From Ampullaceana balthica (Eukaryota; Mollusca; Gastropoda; Lymnaeidae), in the NCBI GenBank assembly GCA_944989445.1, contig CALYLW010000993.1, positions 226,001-290,000 on the forward strand: DNA of 64,000 bases. Direction: 5' to 3'. The notes below the pieces were generated by a model, which was not told the origin of the DNA, did not search any database, and was given only the letters and a program-made list of their open reading frames with translations. Positions 44,938 through 58,100 of the stretch are shown here, piece after piece. Position 1 is the stretch's first letter; the number at the start of each line of letters is the position of its first letter. The position numbers were made by a program, and so were the translations under genes.

Positions 44938-47175
44938 TATATATATATAAAACTATATATATAGTAATAAGTGGATATAGTCCCAGCTTGTTCACACAGC
45001 CTAACACTAATACCTCAGGGGTGTATTTTTGTTTCTTTGTGTGCAGATATTTGTCAATTTTTTTTATTTCCAAGTGACTTAAAATTGATGTGACTTGTGT
45101 GTAATTAACTCAAGCTTTAATTTTCATTGTTTTTTTGTTTTTTTTTCATTTCAATTTATTTATAATATGAAACTTATTGCCTTAATATAAAGGGTGAGTT
45201 GGAAAGTAAAAATAAATAAATCATGATTTACTTAGTTACCCTACCAAATGGCAGAGTATTGAATGTTGCTTGAAAAGATTAAAGTGGTCTTGAGACATGA
45301 ATATATCAGTTACTCTTTCAGGGTTAAATGAGGCAATCCAAGCACGGAACCAGAGTGTGCAGAGGGACAGAAAATGTATATTTTATGAAAAATGGCATTT
45401 TGTTCTTTAAAAAGCAAATCTTTTATTGAGTGACTGATTCAAAGAACAACTAAATATTCGGTGCAATCATTTGATGCATGTGTTTGATTTATATGGTGGT
45501 CCAGAGGAATGGCAGTAGACACAAGCATTTCCCATTTTCAATTTAAAGATTAATTAAGTGGGTACCCTCCTCTATCGTTTGAATTCCACCACTTGTGTCA
45601 TGGGCATACAATCTTATTTATTTGCATTGGACTAATCTTTATCTTCAAAGGTAAGGCCTAATGCAGATTGTGAACTAACAATGAATCCAATTTTATTGAT
45701 TTAAAATATAATATATGTATTGACAGAATAATGCTAATATTTGTTCTGAGTTACTGTATTTGCAGGGAATTTTTTTTTCACTCCTCAAAATATGCTACAA
45801 AAATGTGTTGGTAACCAAAATAACCAGTCTTAGTTAACTTTTGTTTTTAGAAGTGATATGTCTTTATGCTGTGTTCTATCTCCCAGCTAATACATGTATC
45901 TTTTCTAAAGAGAAAAAATAGATATTTTTATCAATTTATATAATTAATGTATTTAACAGTGAAAATCTTAAAGCATCCATAAAATATTATACTTTCAAGT
46001 ACCATTTTATTATAATAGGCAAAGCAGATTGGAAGATCAAGCAAACTAACATCATGATTTTTCAATATTTCCTACCTTCTATAAATTCATCACAATTGAA
46101 ATGAAATCCCTGTGTAAATTTATTTAGCCAAATTAAATTCAGAATACCCATAAAGAAATATAAACCAAGAAGCCATAGCCATACTTCAACAAAACGTACA
46201 ACAAATATATGTGTAACATTTGTAGATGTTTTTGACCTTGATGTAATTTGTATTATATTATATTTATAGTTTTTGACTTTGTTACTGCAGTAAAATTATT
46301 CCTATGGAATTGTTAAATGTGTGTTGTTTTACTACTCCTCGAAGGTAACTGATGGAGCACAATCATTATATTTTCATTTCATATCAATTATTATCATTTG
46401 AAAATATATTTTAAATTATTTTGTAAGGCAAGCGTTTAAGACAAAAATTAATATTATGCAACTGACATTAATTTTTGAAAATACATTTTTTGATAACTTT
46501 TACAACTTGGTAGAGTAAGAACATTTCATTTAAAAGAACAACATTGTTTTAATTAAGTTAATTTGTATTGTCAAAATCTTAAACTTTTTGTGATTGTAAT
46601 TGAAGCATGGTTTTTAAGACATTAATTTCCTTAAGGTCTCAGTTGGGTAATAAAATAATTTTTTAACAGATATCTAAATGATACCCATCAGACACATTCA
46701 TACTTGTCTCAGTACCTATTTTATAATTACATTAAAATGATTGCACAATCACTTAAATTGTTTATGAAGACATAAAGTTCAAACATAATATTAATTAAAT
46801 TTTAAAACTTACTCTTTGTCATAATTTTGTTTTTTTATAATTATTTAAAAAGTGAACTTCTGTAAATAAAGACCTTAAAACAACTTACTTTAATTATTAA
46901 TAATTACATTTTAAAACAGATATGGATTATTCACATTTGCGAAGACAATATTTTGGGTAGAATAAAAGAGGTTATTATTTGTTTCACATGATGCTAAATA
47001 TCTTAAATGATCATATTTATGTAAATTTAAGATTGTGAGAGCTTAAAAGCTTGATAAACTTTTGGTTTCTTTTAAACTTTTTAAAATCTTACATTTACAT
47101 CTATGCAAAGCATTGAATATTGTGAAGAGAGATGGTATTGTTGGTGCTTGATAAATGATATGTTACAATATAAGC

Positions 47176-47181
47176 AATAAA
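47176..47181 (+). terminator. Candidate LRP5/6 polyadenylation signal (proximal)
   Basis: AATAAA followed within 25 bases by TGTATAGTGTGCGTTTATTT, a GU-rich element of the kind that follows cleavage sites. AT-rich context makes chance occurrences common. Confidence 0.4.
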
Positions 47182-48140
47182 TACTGTATAGTGTGCGTTT
47201 ATTTAATTTCTTTAAAAAATGAAAGCTATCTTTTTTCATTTAAAAAAAAATAAAATGGACTGCTTCATTCATTCTAAAAAGCTAGGCTTTTAAGATATTT
47301 TTTGTTAGCGAAATAGCCACTAACCTTTAAACCCCAATGTTGTGTCTATTTATATTTTGTACTCATATTTCTAGAGACTGTGTTTTTTTTCCATTAAATG
47401 ATATTAGATAATTTTAATCAATTGATATTAGTATTCCTATCTCATTTGTTTTACTCCTTAAGTCACATATAATGTAAAGGTTGTGAGACTTGGTTTTGAT
47501 ACTTTCTATTTAAAAAAAAATATGTACCAGTAGTGACATTTTATTTAAAATTTTCTCCTTTGTCTTTTTAATGGATTTATTTTCATTAAAACTCAGCATT
47601 TAAGTCAAGTTATTTAAAATAAATTTAAGGAAACAAATTGTAACACACATACATTTTTAAAATTGTTTATTTTTTAGTGAAGTCCCAGTGGACTATTTTT
47701 AATTAAAATTTTTTATTTTTTTTTAGCATTTATAAAGAAATACTGAAACCAACTAAGCAGCATAAGTTGGGTGTTTTGTTGAAATGTTACAATGTATGTA
47801 TTAAATTTAGTTGAAAACAGATTTGTTGTTATAATTAGCTTTTTGATTGTATGACAAAATGGGTCTATTAAGAGTTGGATAGACATAGTGATTTGTTAAA
47901 ATTTTTAAAAAATAAATTTTGAGGATTAGAACATTTATTGTGATTATTGAAAAGTGATAACAGATACAAATATTTTTAGAGCTTGATTTCTGCTTTTAAA
48001 TTTTTTAAGTTTCTGCTGTGTTTTGTTCATTTATATATCTGAATAATTTTCAGATTCCCTGTTTTACACAAACAATATGGCTTTACAAACCTTATGTTGC
48101 AGTGCCACATCTATTTACAATAGATACTTTCTATATATAG

Positions 48141-48373
48141 CAGTGATGGTGAACCTGTGGCACACATGCCAACTCAGAGCCTCAACCTGTGGCACACGTG
48201 CCAACTTAGAGCCTCATCAGCCGTGACTAAAATATTACTTCCTTAATCAAACCAAGTAAGCAAAAGCCAAATGCCCATTTTCGGGTTTCGTTGAAGTGTT
48301 GGCACTGTGCCATAAATACGTGGGTTTTGGTTGAATTCTGGGCACGCGGCGCCAAAAAGGTTTGCCAATACTA
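48141..48373. mobile_element. hAT MITE (CAGTGATGG family)
   Basis: Left end CAGTGATGGTGAACCTG, right end AGGTTTGCCAATACTA. Flanks ATATATAG (48133-48140) and CTATATAG (48374-48381) match at 7 of 8 bases. Contains a short internal duplication of CCTGTGGCACAC...GCCAACT.AGAGCCTCA. Confidence 0.75.
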
Positions 48374-48598
48374 CTATATAGCTGTGATGAATGATCTGAG
48401 TAACTGAGGTCCTGTCATAAATTAGTTCTAATGTTTTGATATTTATAACAAATAAATTCAAGGAAATATGCACATTTAATGAATGAAAACTCAGCTTAAG
48501 TTTAAGATAATATTTTTTGGTCTATTATTCTCACAATCATGTCTGTAAATAATTTTTATGGAAAAGAAATGTTGGAATATTATTGCCAAGATTATATG

Positions 48599-48604
48599 AA
48601 TAAA
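48599..48604 (+). terminator. Candidate LRP5/6 polyadenylation signal (distal)
   Basis: AATAAA about 3.66 kb after the stop, facing the opposite-strand signal at 48631-48636. Confidence 0.3.
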
Positions 48605-48630
48605 ATTCAACCAAATGAAATGATTTAGCT

Positions 48631-48636
48631 TTTATT
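48631..48636 (-). terminator. Candidate EIF3M polyadenylation signal
   Basis: TTTATT on plus is AATAAA on minus, about 400 bases after the EIF3M stop. Confidence 0.4.
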
Positions 48637-49031
48637 TCTCCATAAGCCTAAAGCACAGGTAATACATGTCATCTCATAATCTTTCAGTCCTCACCACATA
48701 CATGACACGGTATACAAACAGTTTTTATAGGGTTTGGTTTGATTTAATTTATTTATGTACTGTTGTCACCAATGTTTTAATTGTATATACAAATGAAATA
48801 TCAAAGATGACACCAGAAAAAGAAGAGAATAATTTAAAACAGAGAACATTTATATGAGGGCTTTTAATTATTTGTCAATCTTAATTCACCAATTATAAAT
48901 CTGCTTACCTTAATGATTTATAATTTTTAAAATGGATATTTTAATTTTTTAAAAGATTCGACAGTTTAAGAAAGTGATTTCAGATCCCCCAAGACTCTTA
49001 ATTCTAATCCAAGCATAAATAATTTTTTCTT

Positions 49032-49130
49032 CTATTGTTGCACTTGTGACTGAATGAGGGACACATTCTCAAAGTTGACCTCCAAACGTGCCAAGTTATT
49101 TTGCCAGGTGGACAAATGCTGACGAATTAC
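49032..49130 (-). CDS. EIF3M: EIF3M coding exon 10 (terminal)
   Basis: [20 protein letters not shown] then [12 protein letters not shown] and TAG. Slightly longer than the vertebrate tail. Acceptor AATTTTCAG. Confidence 0.93.
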   Translation of the reverse strand, partial: VIRQHLSTWQNNLARLEVNFENVSLIQSQVQQ

Positions 49131-52100
49131 CTGAAAATTTAAAAAAAGTTTTCCCATTTCTTGTAAGAGACCAAACACAGCCAAAATATAGGTTATATAT
49201 TTATATATTAATCAAAAGATGTTGACAATTTTCCAATATTAAAATAGAACATGGAGCTTTAGCAATGTATTACTAAAATAGTAATAACAACATGCAGTTT
49301 ACTCTGCATGTTGTGAATATAATAAAACAAATTAATGACCAAGGAGGAATAATATTTAGAAAAATTTAAGCTTTGTTAAAAAGTTAAAACTTTGTCATAA
49401 CCCTTATAAGATATTTTCTGTTACCTGCCAATGATGTTTGCTGAATGTTCTAAATGTTGTTGAACTAACTATAACTTTTTCCTGGATCTGATCTATCCTG
49501 GCTTTCACTGCTTTAGTTTTTAAAACTGAAAATGGAAAAACAAATTAATTAAATTTCAAAGCCACTGAATATTTCAAACCTGTGCAAATCATTGCACTGG
49601 TTTAAACTAAAGAAATTACATTAACACCACTTAAAAAGTATAATGCACCTTTTCATCAATTAAATCCATGAAATACAGCATGAGAATATCAGATAAGAAG
49701 TTAAAATGGTCTTAGAAAATAATTTTACAATTGATTAGAATATGTTGGTCATGAAAGTTTACCATAAAATATTCTGGGAATTTCTATATACAGTGGTACC
49801 TTGAGATACGAGTGCTCTTAACATACGAATTATTTGAGATATGAGCTGTTGAGCGAGCGAAGTTTTGAAATATGAGCAAAATTTGAGATACAGCCCACCC
49901 AGTTGACTGCGCCTGATCCCACGTATTCACCCAGTGTGCTTGTTTACCTTGCTGTTGAAGCATCTTTGCTAAGTTTTTCTAGGGCTTTGCGCTTTTTGTG
50001 CATTTACATACTTTGTCACATTTTTTCTATAACCATGGGTCCGAAGAAAGTGAGTGGAAAGGTCAGTGCTCAGAAGATGATGTCTATTGAATTAAAGTGT
50101 GAAATCATAGAAAAAAATGAGCAAGGTGTGCGAGTAGCTGACTTGGCGAGGCAGTACTTCAACGATATGCACTTTGCTTAAACAGAAGGATTCGATAAAG
50201 GGTATAACGCTAGCTAAGGCAAAGACCAGTGAAGAGAAAAGCAGTGACTAAAATCAAGCATACAGTAGCATTTAAGTTGTGTGTAAGTAGGTATTCTAAA
50301 TGAGCTGGCGAAATTTGCGGAAAATTTCGTCTGTCGAGGTTGCGTCGCGCCTACTCGCCGCGGAAAATTTTTATTATACTTACGCATATAAAACCTGTTG
50401 ATTAAGAGGGGGGAAATGTAGTTCTACCATTGGATACAAATTTTACTGTTTTAAAGTGAAATTAAAGAGTAAAAATCATCGATTTTTCAAGAAAAATTGA
50501 TTTTTCTCTATGAAATAATCATTTTACAGAGTTCAAATTTATATATCCAGAAAGGCCATCCAATTTACTTTGAAACTGTTATAATTTCCCTATCACCCCG
50601 TATAATAAAATTTCTCCGCCAAGCCGAAAACGAGGTCATAATTTCTGCTTTAAAAAAAAGTCCTTACGAGCCGCTGCGTGGACTTTTCTTTCGAAAGTGA
50701 AGCACTCGCTTGTCAGTTTGATTAACGATTGTGAATAATATTGTTCGTTTTCATGGATTTAAAAGCTACTATAGGTAAGTTGAATGGTTACTTTAAATTA
50801 TTGAACTATCGATTTAATTACAAATAAACTTATTCATTACTTCTTTTAAAATTTGGGCCTGGCTATCGAAAATAAATGCACGCTTCTTAATTTTATGTCA
50901 AAAAATGTGCATGACCTGTTTTGAAAATCCACTGTTTTTAATTTAAGTTAGTCATAATAAAAATAGAATGCACGCTTAATACAAAGAAATGTTCAGGAGT
51001 TTAATGGTATTTATTTTATTTTTGTATAATTTGCTTTAAAATTGTATTGAATCGTTTAACTGTGAGCAAATTCTCGATTAGTCTAAGTCGCATGTCAGCC
51101 ATTTTTATTTTTAGATTTTGGGCTGGTGCATTATTTTACACAGTGGTTATGATTTCACTATTGTATTTTTAGTGTAGGATTTTGTGTAACTTGTGTTAAT
51201 AGTTTATCTATAGTTATACTTTTATTCAAAGGGTTGCTTTTGAAAGAACATTATTATTTAAAATTAGCACATAATTTTGATTAAAATAATCTAAATAATA
51301 TAAAAATTACACCATAATAAGGCTTTGTCCCCTTTCATTAATGGTACAGTCCAAAATTAGTTGTCGTATTTAAGCTTCACTATATAAACATTGTATTTTG
51401 TATTTGTATGTTTACATTGTCGGGTTAACTTAAAGCTTACTGTTAAGCACTGTTATTAAAATTCAAAATATTATTTCAGTGGATGATACATATGTCACAC
51501 TTCAAGCAATGTATCAGCATAAAGGGAAGACCAAAGGCAAAGGGCCTACCTAAGAATACTAAGATATTGTTAGCAGCAACAAGCTCCTTGTACAGCTATC
51601 CTTTCTTAGGGAGGAAGGAAATCATACATGGGCACAGGTTTGTAATTCCATAATAATGATATGTTTTAACTAGCAAATGCTATGTTCATGCAGTAATTAA
51701 TTTAATGTAATAACTCTTTAATAATGAAATATAATTATCTTTTTAAATGATTTTCCTTGCAACATACATTTGGTAAAGTTATAATTATACTTTCACAGAT
51801 TTCTAAGGTATGGATTCCAGAACTTTTGCAGGCATGAAGGTATTGGATAATCATTGCAAGATTCTGATAACAGGTGCCTGGAATTCCTTTTCAAGTTTGC
51901 CTCATGACCTCTTGGAGGAATTACTTTTGACCAAGGAAATGGATTTTAACTTTATTTCACAAGCTTGTGCTGCTGTTGGGATTACATGCACTAATTTTAC
52001 AACACCTCCTGCTGTATTTTTGCCCCCCCCCCATTGCAAGTTATTTATGAGTTGGTAATTGACTTGGTTATTTGTAGAAATTCCCAATCCCAGACTTCAG

Positions 52101-55100
52101 TTTCAGTAAAAGTAGCATAGTTGCCTGGCTAAATTGTTTTACTGGCCTGAATAAGAAATAAGAACAAAATGTTGTATGACCACAAGAAGATTGTTGGTCA
52201 TCAACTTACTGTTGGCTCAGTCAAGTCTTATTTAGGTTTTACACCTGTTGCTACTGAGGATTCTGATACATTGTTAGATATTGCCATTAATTGTTTTAGG
52301 AAACTTTCATTTAATTATGACTCCTTTACTGATAGTAGATCAGAGGAGACTTACAATTGGTTATGTAAGATTACCAGCACTATGTCTGATAGGGCAGCAA
52401 CTGTGAAGTGTTTTAATACAAATTGGGAATGTCCCACTCATGTGAAACAGAATTAAAGTCTCTAGAATATGATATTGAACAAATTCATGGTCAGTGTTTA
52501 GGGAGGGATCAGCACAAACTTTTAAAGTCATATACTGGTGTAGCTGAGACAGCAACTGTAAGGGTGGTTAGAACTATTAGTGATGTTTTGGGTCCTAGGG
52601 GGGATACAACAAATGGGTGCAGGGTTGAATGGGGCTAGCATTTTGTAATACATCATTAATTTCTAGCTTTAGAAGTAATATATTTAACTGAAGCTGCTGC
52701 ATCAATTGTTTTTCATTTAGACAAGATGTTGTCATTTTTTACATGTGGAGTTCTGAATGCACAGCATTTAAAATAACACAGTGTATAGATTTAAAGGACA
52801 CTAATTAGGCATCAGACTTTTAATTAATTGACATGTAAGGTTAAAGTAATTTTTAAAAAATTACACTGTCAGTACTGAATTGCAGCTCTCTATAACCAAA
52901 TTTGACATGTTCGTATTTAAAATTTAGGTTTTAAAGTAACCTTTTTTTGGGAATTTTTTTTTACATTATGAGTCCATTTTATAATAAGTCTGTACATTTT
53001 CTATTAAAATGATTATAATTTAAAATAATATGGTCTAGCTTTGGCTTTGATATCTTACTTGGTTAATTTATTGTGATTTTTTTAAATTCTTCAAATTTCT
53101 TACTTTTTTATGACAATACACAATTCTAAAAATTCTAGTTTATTTTAGTTTTAATTTATCATCTGGCTGTCAATTTCTTGATAAAGAGCTTTGAATTGTC
53201 TTTGAGATAATAGTAATTTTATATTTCTAACCTATTTGGTTATTATTTTTTTATTTTTTAAAAATGAAGAAAAATTGAATTTTTGTCTCCCTTTTCATTT
53301 TTTGTAAAATTGTGCATCTGCTAGTTTTGAATTGAATAAACTTTGTATATATAATTTTCTCACTGCCCTGAAAAAAATTGAGTTTGTTATATGTGTAGTT
53401 GTCTATTAGGTAAAGAAGTTTCAAAGCTCCCAAAGTGTTATTTCAAAAGTTACAGGGTGTCAAAAACACACTTTTGCACACTAAGTGGCGGCGGCCATTT
53501 TGGAATTTTCAAAAATTAATAATTTTTAAACTATAACAGTTAGAATAATAATTTTTGCTGTTCTGTTCTAATGAAGATAAGCACTATAGAGGGGAGTATT
53601 CACATTGAATGTAGTTCTAATTTGAAATTGTCATTTAGAATACCTAGTGTAAGTTACATTATAAAAAAAAATTTTTTGTGCTTTACATTCTCTTTTATTA
53701 TGTTTTTATACAATATTTGTCATTTATAAATACATTTCTCTAATTCAAAAACACGGAGCAAAAACAATTAGTGGTAGCATTTTTGGGGCTGGAACGGATT
53801 AATGGCATTTCAATTAATTTCAATGGGGAAAATTGCTTTGAGATACGTGTAAATTGACCAGCAAGGTTACGGAACGAATTAAACTCGTATCTCGAGGTAT
53901 CAATGTACCTACTAAAAATCTTTAACAAATTATTAGCTTAGTTATCCACACATTTTTTGCTATTGATGTAATGGATCAAACACAAATCCCCCAAATCAAA
54001 GGCTATGGTAACCTCTCCAAATCTTACCATCAATGACAAACTCCTCAACTTGATCTTTATCCAACTGCATCTCCTCTTGTATAACGCTAAAGTCCATTTC
54101 TTTTCGGTTTTCACACATTTGCATGAATGTTAAAAGCCTCATTTTGCGAAGATTTTCCTCATGTGATGGCCCTTAAAAAAAAAGACAACCTTGCATTGGG
54201 TTGGAGTCAATAAAAAAAGCATATTACATTGTTCAGAAAATTCACGTTCCATGAGACAAGAGCTACATCTTAGTTTGATCAGGTGACAATCAATTTACCA
54301 TTGACATCCACAAAACTCTGATCCGCGACTACAGCACGTGAAATAAACCCAGTAATAATCACAAATCCCCCCTTAAACTTTCAAACATGCCAACAAATCA
54401 CAAATGGGTTTAAAATTTAAAAGAAAATATTTTTTTTTGTAAGCCAAATTTTAAATTATTTACAGGGATACATAAAACTTTTGTAAAAATGCTCTACGAT
54501 GACAAAATTGACAACAGTGTAGATCCAATTATAGATTATTCATGGGTTAATTTTTTTTGCTGTAGATTAATACATATAAATGAATTTGAATGAATTAATT
54601 AGACTGATGTCATTATTGAGGTTGCATTCTTTTTTTTTACAGTACTGAAGAGGAAAACTATAGAAGTTTTCTAATGCTCCATGTACTATCAATAATATGG
54701 TAAAAATACTTTTTAAGCCACCTTGAATTAATATAAATACAGTTGTTTTAAATTAACATTGGGATTATTTTTTTAATTATTAACTAAATTTTAATTTTTT
54801 CAACACTCCAGAAATCAACCAAAAAATGTTTATATCATGATTTGGGGATTATATTATTTTATCAACTTACCAAGAGAATTGATGAAATCGGTGTGATTTT
54901 TGTAAAACTGTTGGTATTGTGTTAGTTTACCTGACACAAAAATGGTCAGAAGCTAAAAAAAAATATATATATTAAAATATCAATAAATAACAAAGTGTGA
55001 TAAATGGAAAAATAATACATTAATTTTTTTTAGACATATTCAAAACCATTTACCATTTTAAAAATATTTTGGCTGTTTTTTTCCCTAGTCTTTTGAGAAT

Positions 55101-58100
55101 CTTTCTATGTAAATTTATTTCCGCAATTACAAATTTGACTATTCTGGGACATAGTAAGCATATATGACAATACACACATAAAAACATAGAAAATTATTAT
55201 TAACACCAGCACATATCTCAGAATTCACTAAATAGCAGTAGTGACTCTCTGAACATGGAATTTTTCTTTAATTCTGTTCAAGAGTTAAGAATTTAAATGG
55301 AAGGTACAAAAACCGGTATTAAAATCAATAAAGCTTTTAGTGGAAATATGATTGTGCTTCTGTGTTGAGAACAAAAAAATATCTTATAAACAAAACACTG
55401 ATATTTTCTATTTTATAAATAATGTAATTACATTTCAATTTTCTTCTTTAAAACACTTAAATACTACAGTGCAACCATTCTAATACAATTTGGAATTAGT
55501 GTTAACAAATTCCAGGTTACAAATGGGGAGAGCCCTTAAAACAGAGAGTAAGAATAATACTAACATCATGAATAAGCTCCCCTTCCAAAAATTTGACTGG
55601 CTTTAAAGACAGTAAGTGATCCATTAGAAATGTGTTGGGGTCAGCAACGCAGGTCACTATGCATTTGTGAGCGTCATCTCGAGCTTGTGATGCATTATCT
55701 TCGGTGTATGTACCAAGCAGTTCAATCATGACCTTAGTTGCAATCTCACTAGGATGTGACAATACATAAAACTTAGAAAACAACAACAGTAATGCGTATA
55801 AGCATAACCCTTTTAAATAGGTTAATCAAATATTTTATATGAAAAAAATAATTCATGTATCTGGGTTGAAATGGTGAACTGATAAAAATCTGATCACCTT
55901 GGATGATCCAGAGTTTTCTTTTGCATCACATAAATATGTGTAGGGTAATTATTCCAAACACCTTCAAAGATTATGATGCAATATATGTTGCTAGTAGTTT
56001 ATTTTTTAATGATTTATAAGTATTTGAGGGGGAGAAAAGAAGTAACTTACAATTTTAAAACATATTCCTTAATTTTAATTATTATTGCTGCACTTTATCC
56101 CCAACCATAAGGAATACACCAACTCAATTCTCAAGAGGCTGGATCTGCATGCTTGGGTTATTTTTAAATTTTAACAACATTAAAGTGGTTAACCAATATA
56201 AAGATCCTTTACATTTCCTTGAAGCTGATATGGGAATACATTATCTGAGCCATGCCACTCTTTGTCATTAGCACACATTAAGAATAAGATTATGAGGTAC
56301 CAAAACAAACATACTGTAGTTTTTAAAATCTTAATTAAAGCTAAGCATATTTTTAATTGAAACAAATAATGTGCCTATTAATTCATTCTTTCAAAAAAAT
56401 ATTGAAAAAAATTAAGAAAGAAAGTCATGGGCCTGACTTTAAATAGTCACCAACCATCAGATGGAAATGTATTCAATGTTTTCTTTTGTAGAATGAGGAT
56501 GCAAGGGAACTTGTTGAGTTTAACCATGAATATCTAACAGATAAATGATTACTAAGTCTTTAATCAAAGATAACTATTGGGTTAAACAAACCAATGTTGT
56601 TGTTTTTTCTTCTCTAGAGTAGTAACTAAGTATAAGGTATGCGTCATGGATCTGGATTTAAATTGCGGGTTTGGTAAAATGTATCAGGGCTGAAATGGTG
56701 TACAAATACAAATATATCTTAACACCTTGGATGTCCCTGAGATTTATGTAGCATTATCTAAGCTCATCAGTTACAAAAAATATACCAGATGAAATCAAAG
56801 AGAGATTAATGCCCTAAGTTAAAAAGGACTTAACTTTCAGGGCAAAAAATAAAATAATCACAATAGATATCATATAAATGGTTACCGCATGTTGCATGCT
56901 GTGAGTGACTCATGGAGTGTGCGGTACAGCATCTGAACTTTGGCTGAGCTGATCTCCCATAAACTGATCCACCTTTTGATCTAATAAATGAGATGAATTT
57001 GAGTTTAAGGTAAAAGAATTTCAAACTTCAGAGAAAGAGTAATCTCTTACCCTCACTCCTCACAAGTTATAAAGAAGGTATACATTAGCATATTATACAC
57101 TTGTACAGTGAGATTTAATATTTTCAACATAAAAATTGAGTACATAGGAACACACTTTTTCCAAGTCAACTGGTACCCACGAAAGTTGATCATTCTGGCC
57201 AGCCAGACGCACCATACTGCACAACACAACATAGCGCAGGCTTGCCTCTTCCTCTAGTCCATAAAACAAGTTGCTCAACCTGAAAAATAATTGTGAATCT
57301 TAATAAGTATCTCTCAAAGATCAATTAAAATAGCATTAAAAATTATTTTTTTTTAAATACTAAACAATAGACTGAGAGATTTCCAATTAACTACTTTTAC
57401 TATTATGTTTGACAACATTCAATTCATATTTCAATAGAGGTTTCTTACATTCGCAGCCTCAGGGGTACTCGTTTATCACCTTCTGGCAACTTTCCCACTT
57501 TTTCACAAAACAATGTGACAACGCTTTCTGCCTCTTGCACGGGTACTACCAGTAGTAGTGAAATGATGCCATTGAAGACCATTTCGATATCTGGATTAAA
57601 TTTAAATATCCTTTTAGTGAATTCATAAGAAATAATAGTGAAAATTATATTTTGGATACAATGCTGATAATGTCTAAAACTAATTGATTCATAACATATT
57701 TCCTTTTTTGGGTTTACTCCATACTTTTGATACACAGGCTAAATTTCTTCTCCTTTCCAAAAAAAAATTTCAATTAAAAGTAAAGAGAAGTTAGACACCA
57801 TGCATTACATCTAATCTGTATTAGATTGAATCCTATTTTCTTAATATGCAACATGAAATTTGGACCCAAGAAAAAAATGTTAAATTATCAGTTTTTAAAA
57901 AAAAGTAATTTATTATCCCAGGTTGCCCAGAAAGGTGTATTAAAAAAAAATATGTGGATTTTCTCACGACTTGTGTAAAAATATTTTTAATACAGTGTAC
58001 CCGTTATTCGCAAAGTTAACTTCTTTACCCCCCCCCACTCCCCGAATATTGGTTGCAGTTTTAAAACGCCTATGTATGAGATTATATACAGTACAAAATG

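Larger units (their letters stand above)
44938..48604 (+). other. Probable LRP5/6 3' UTR and 3' flank
   Basis: AT-rich non-coding sequence after the stop. AATAAA signals at 47176-47181 (followed by a GT-rich stretch) and 48599-48604 are candidate ends; which one is used cannot be told here. A hAT MITE lies at 48141-48373. Confidence 0.5.

Noticed and set aside
51901..51975. F-box domain in [20 protein letters not shown]
   Set aside because: The leucine pattern is suggestive only. The frame is short, lies inside a decayed transposon and lacks the rest of an F-box protein.
56830..57024. 64-codon minus-strand frame over EIF3M exon 5
   Set aside because: Out of phase with neighbours. The alternative frame gives the conserved IKRWISLWE sequence and joins both flanking exons.
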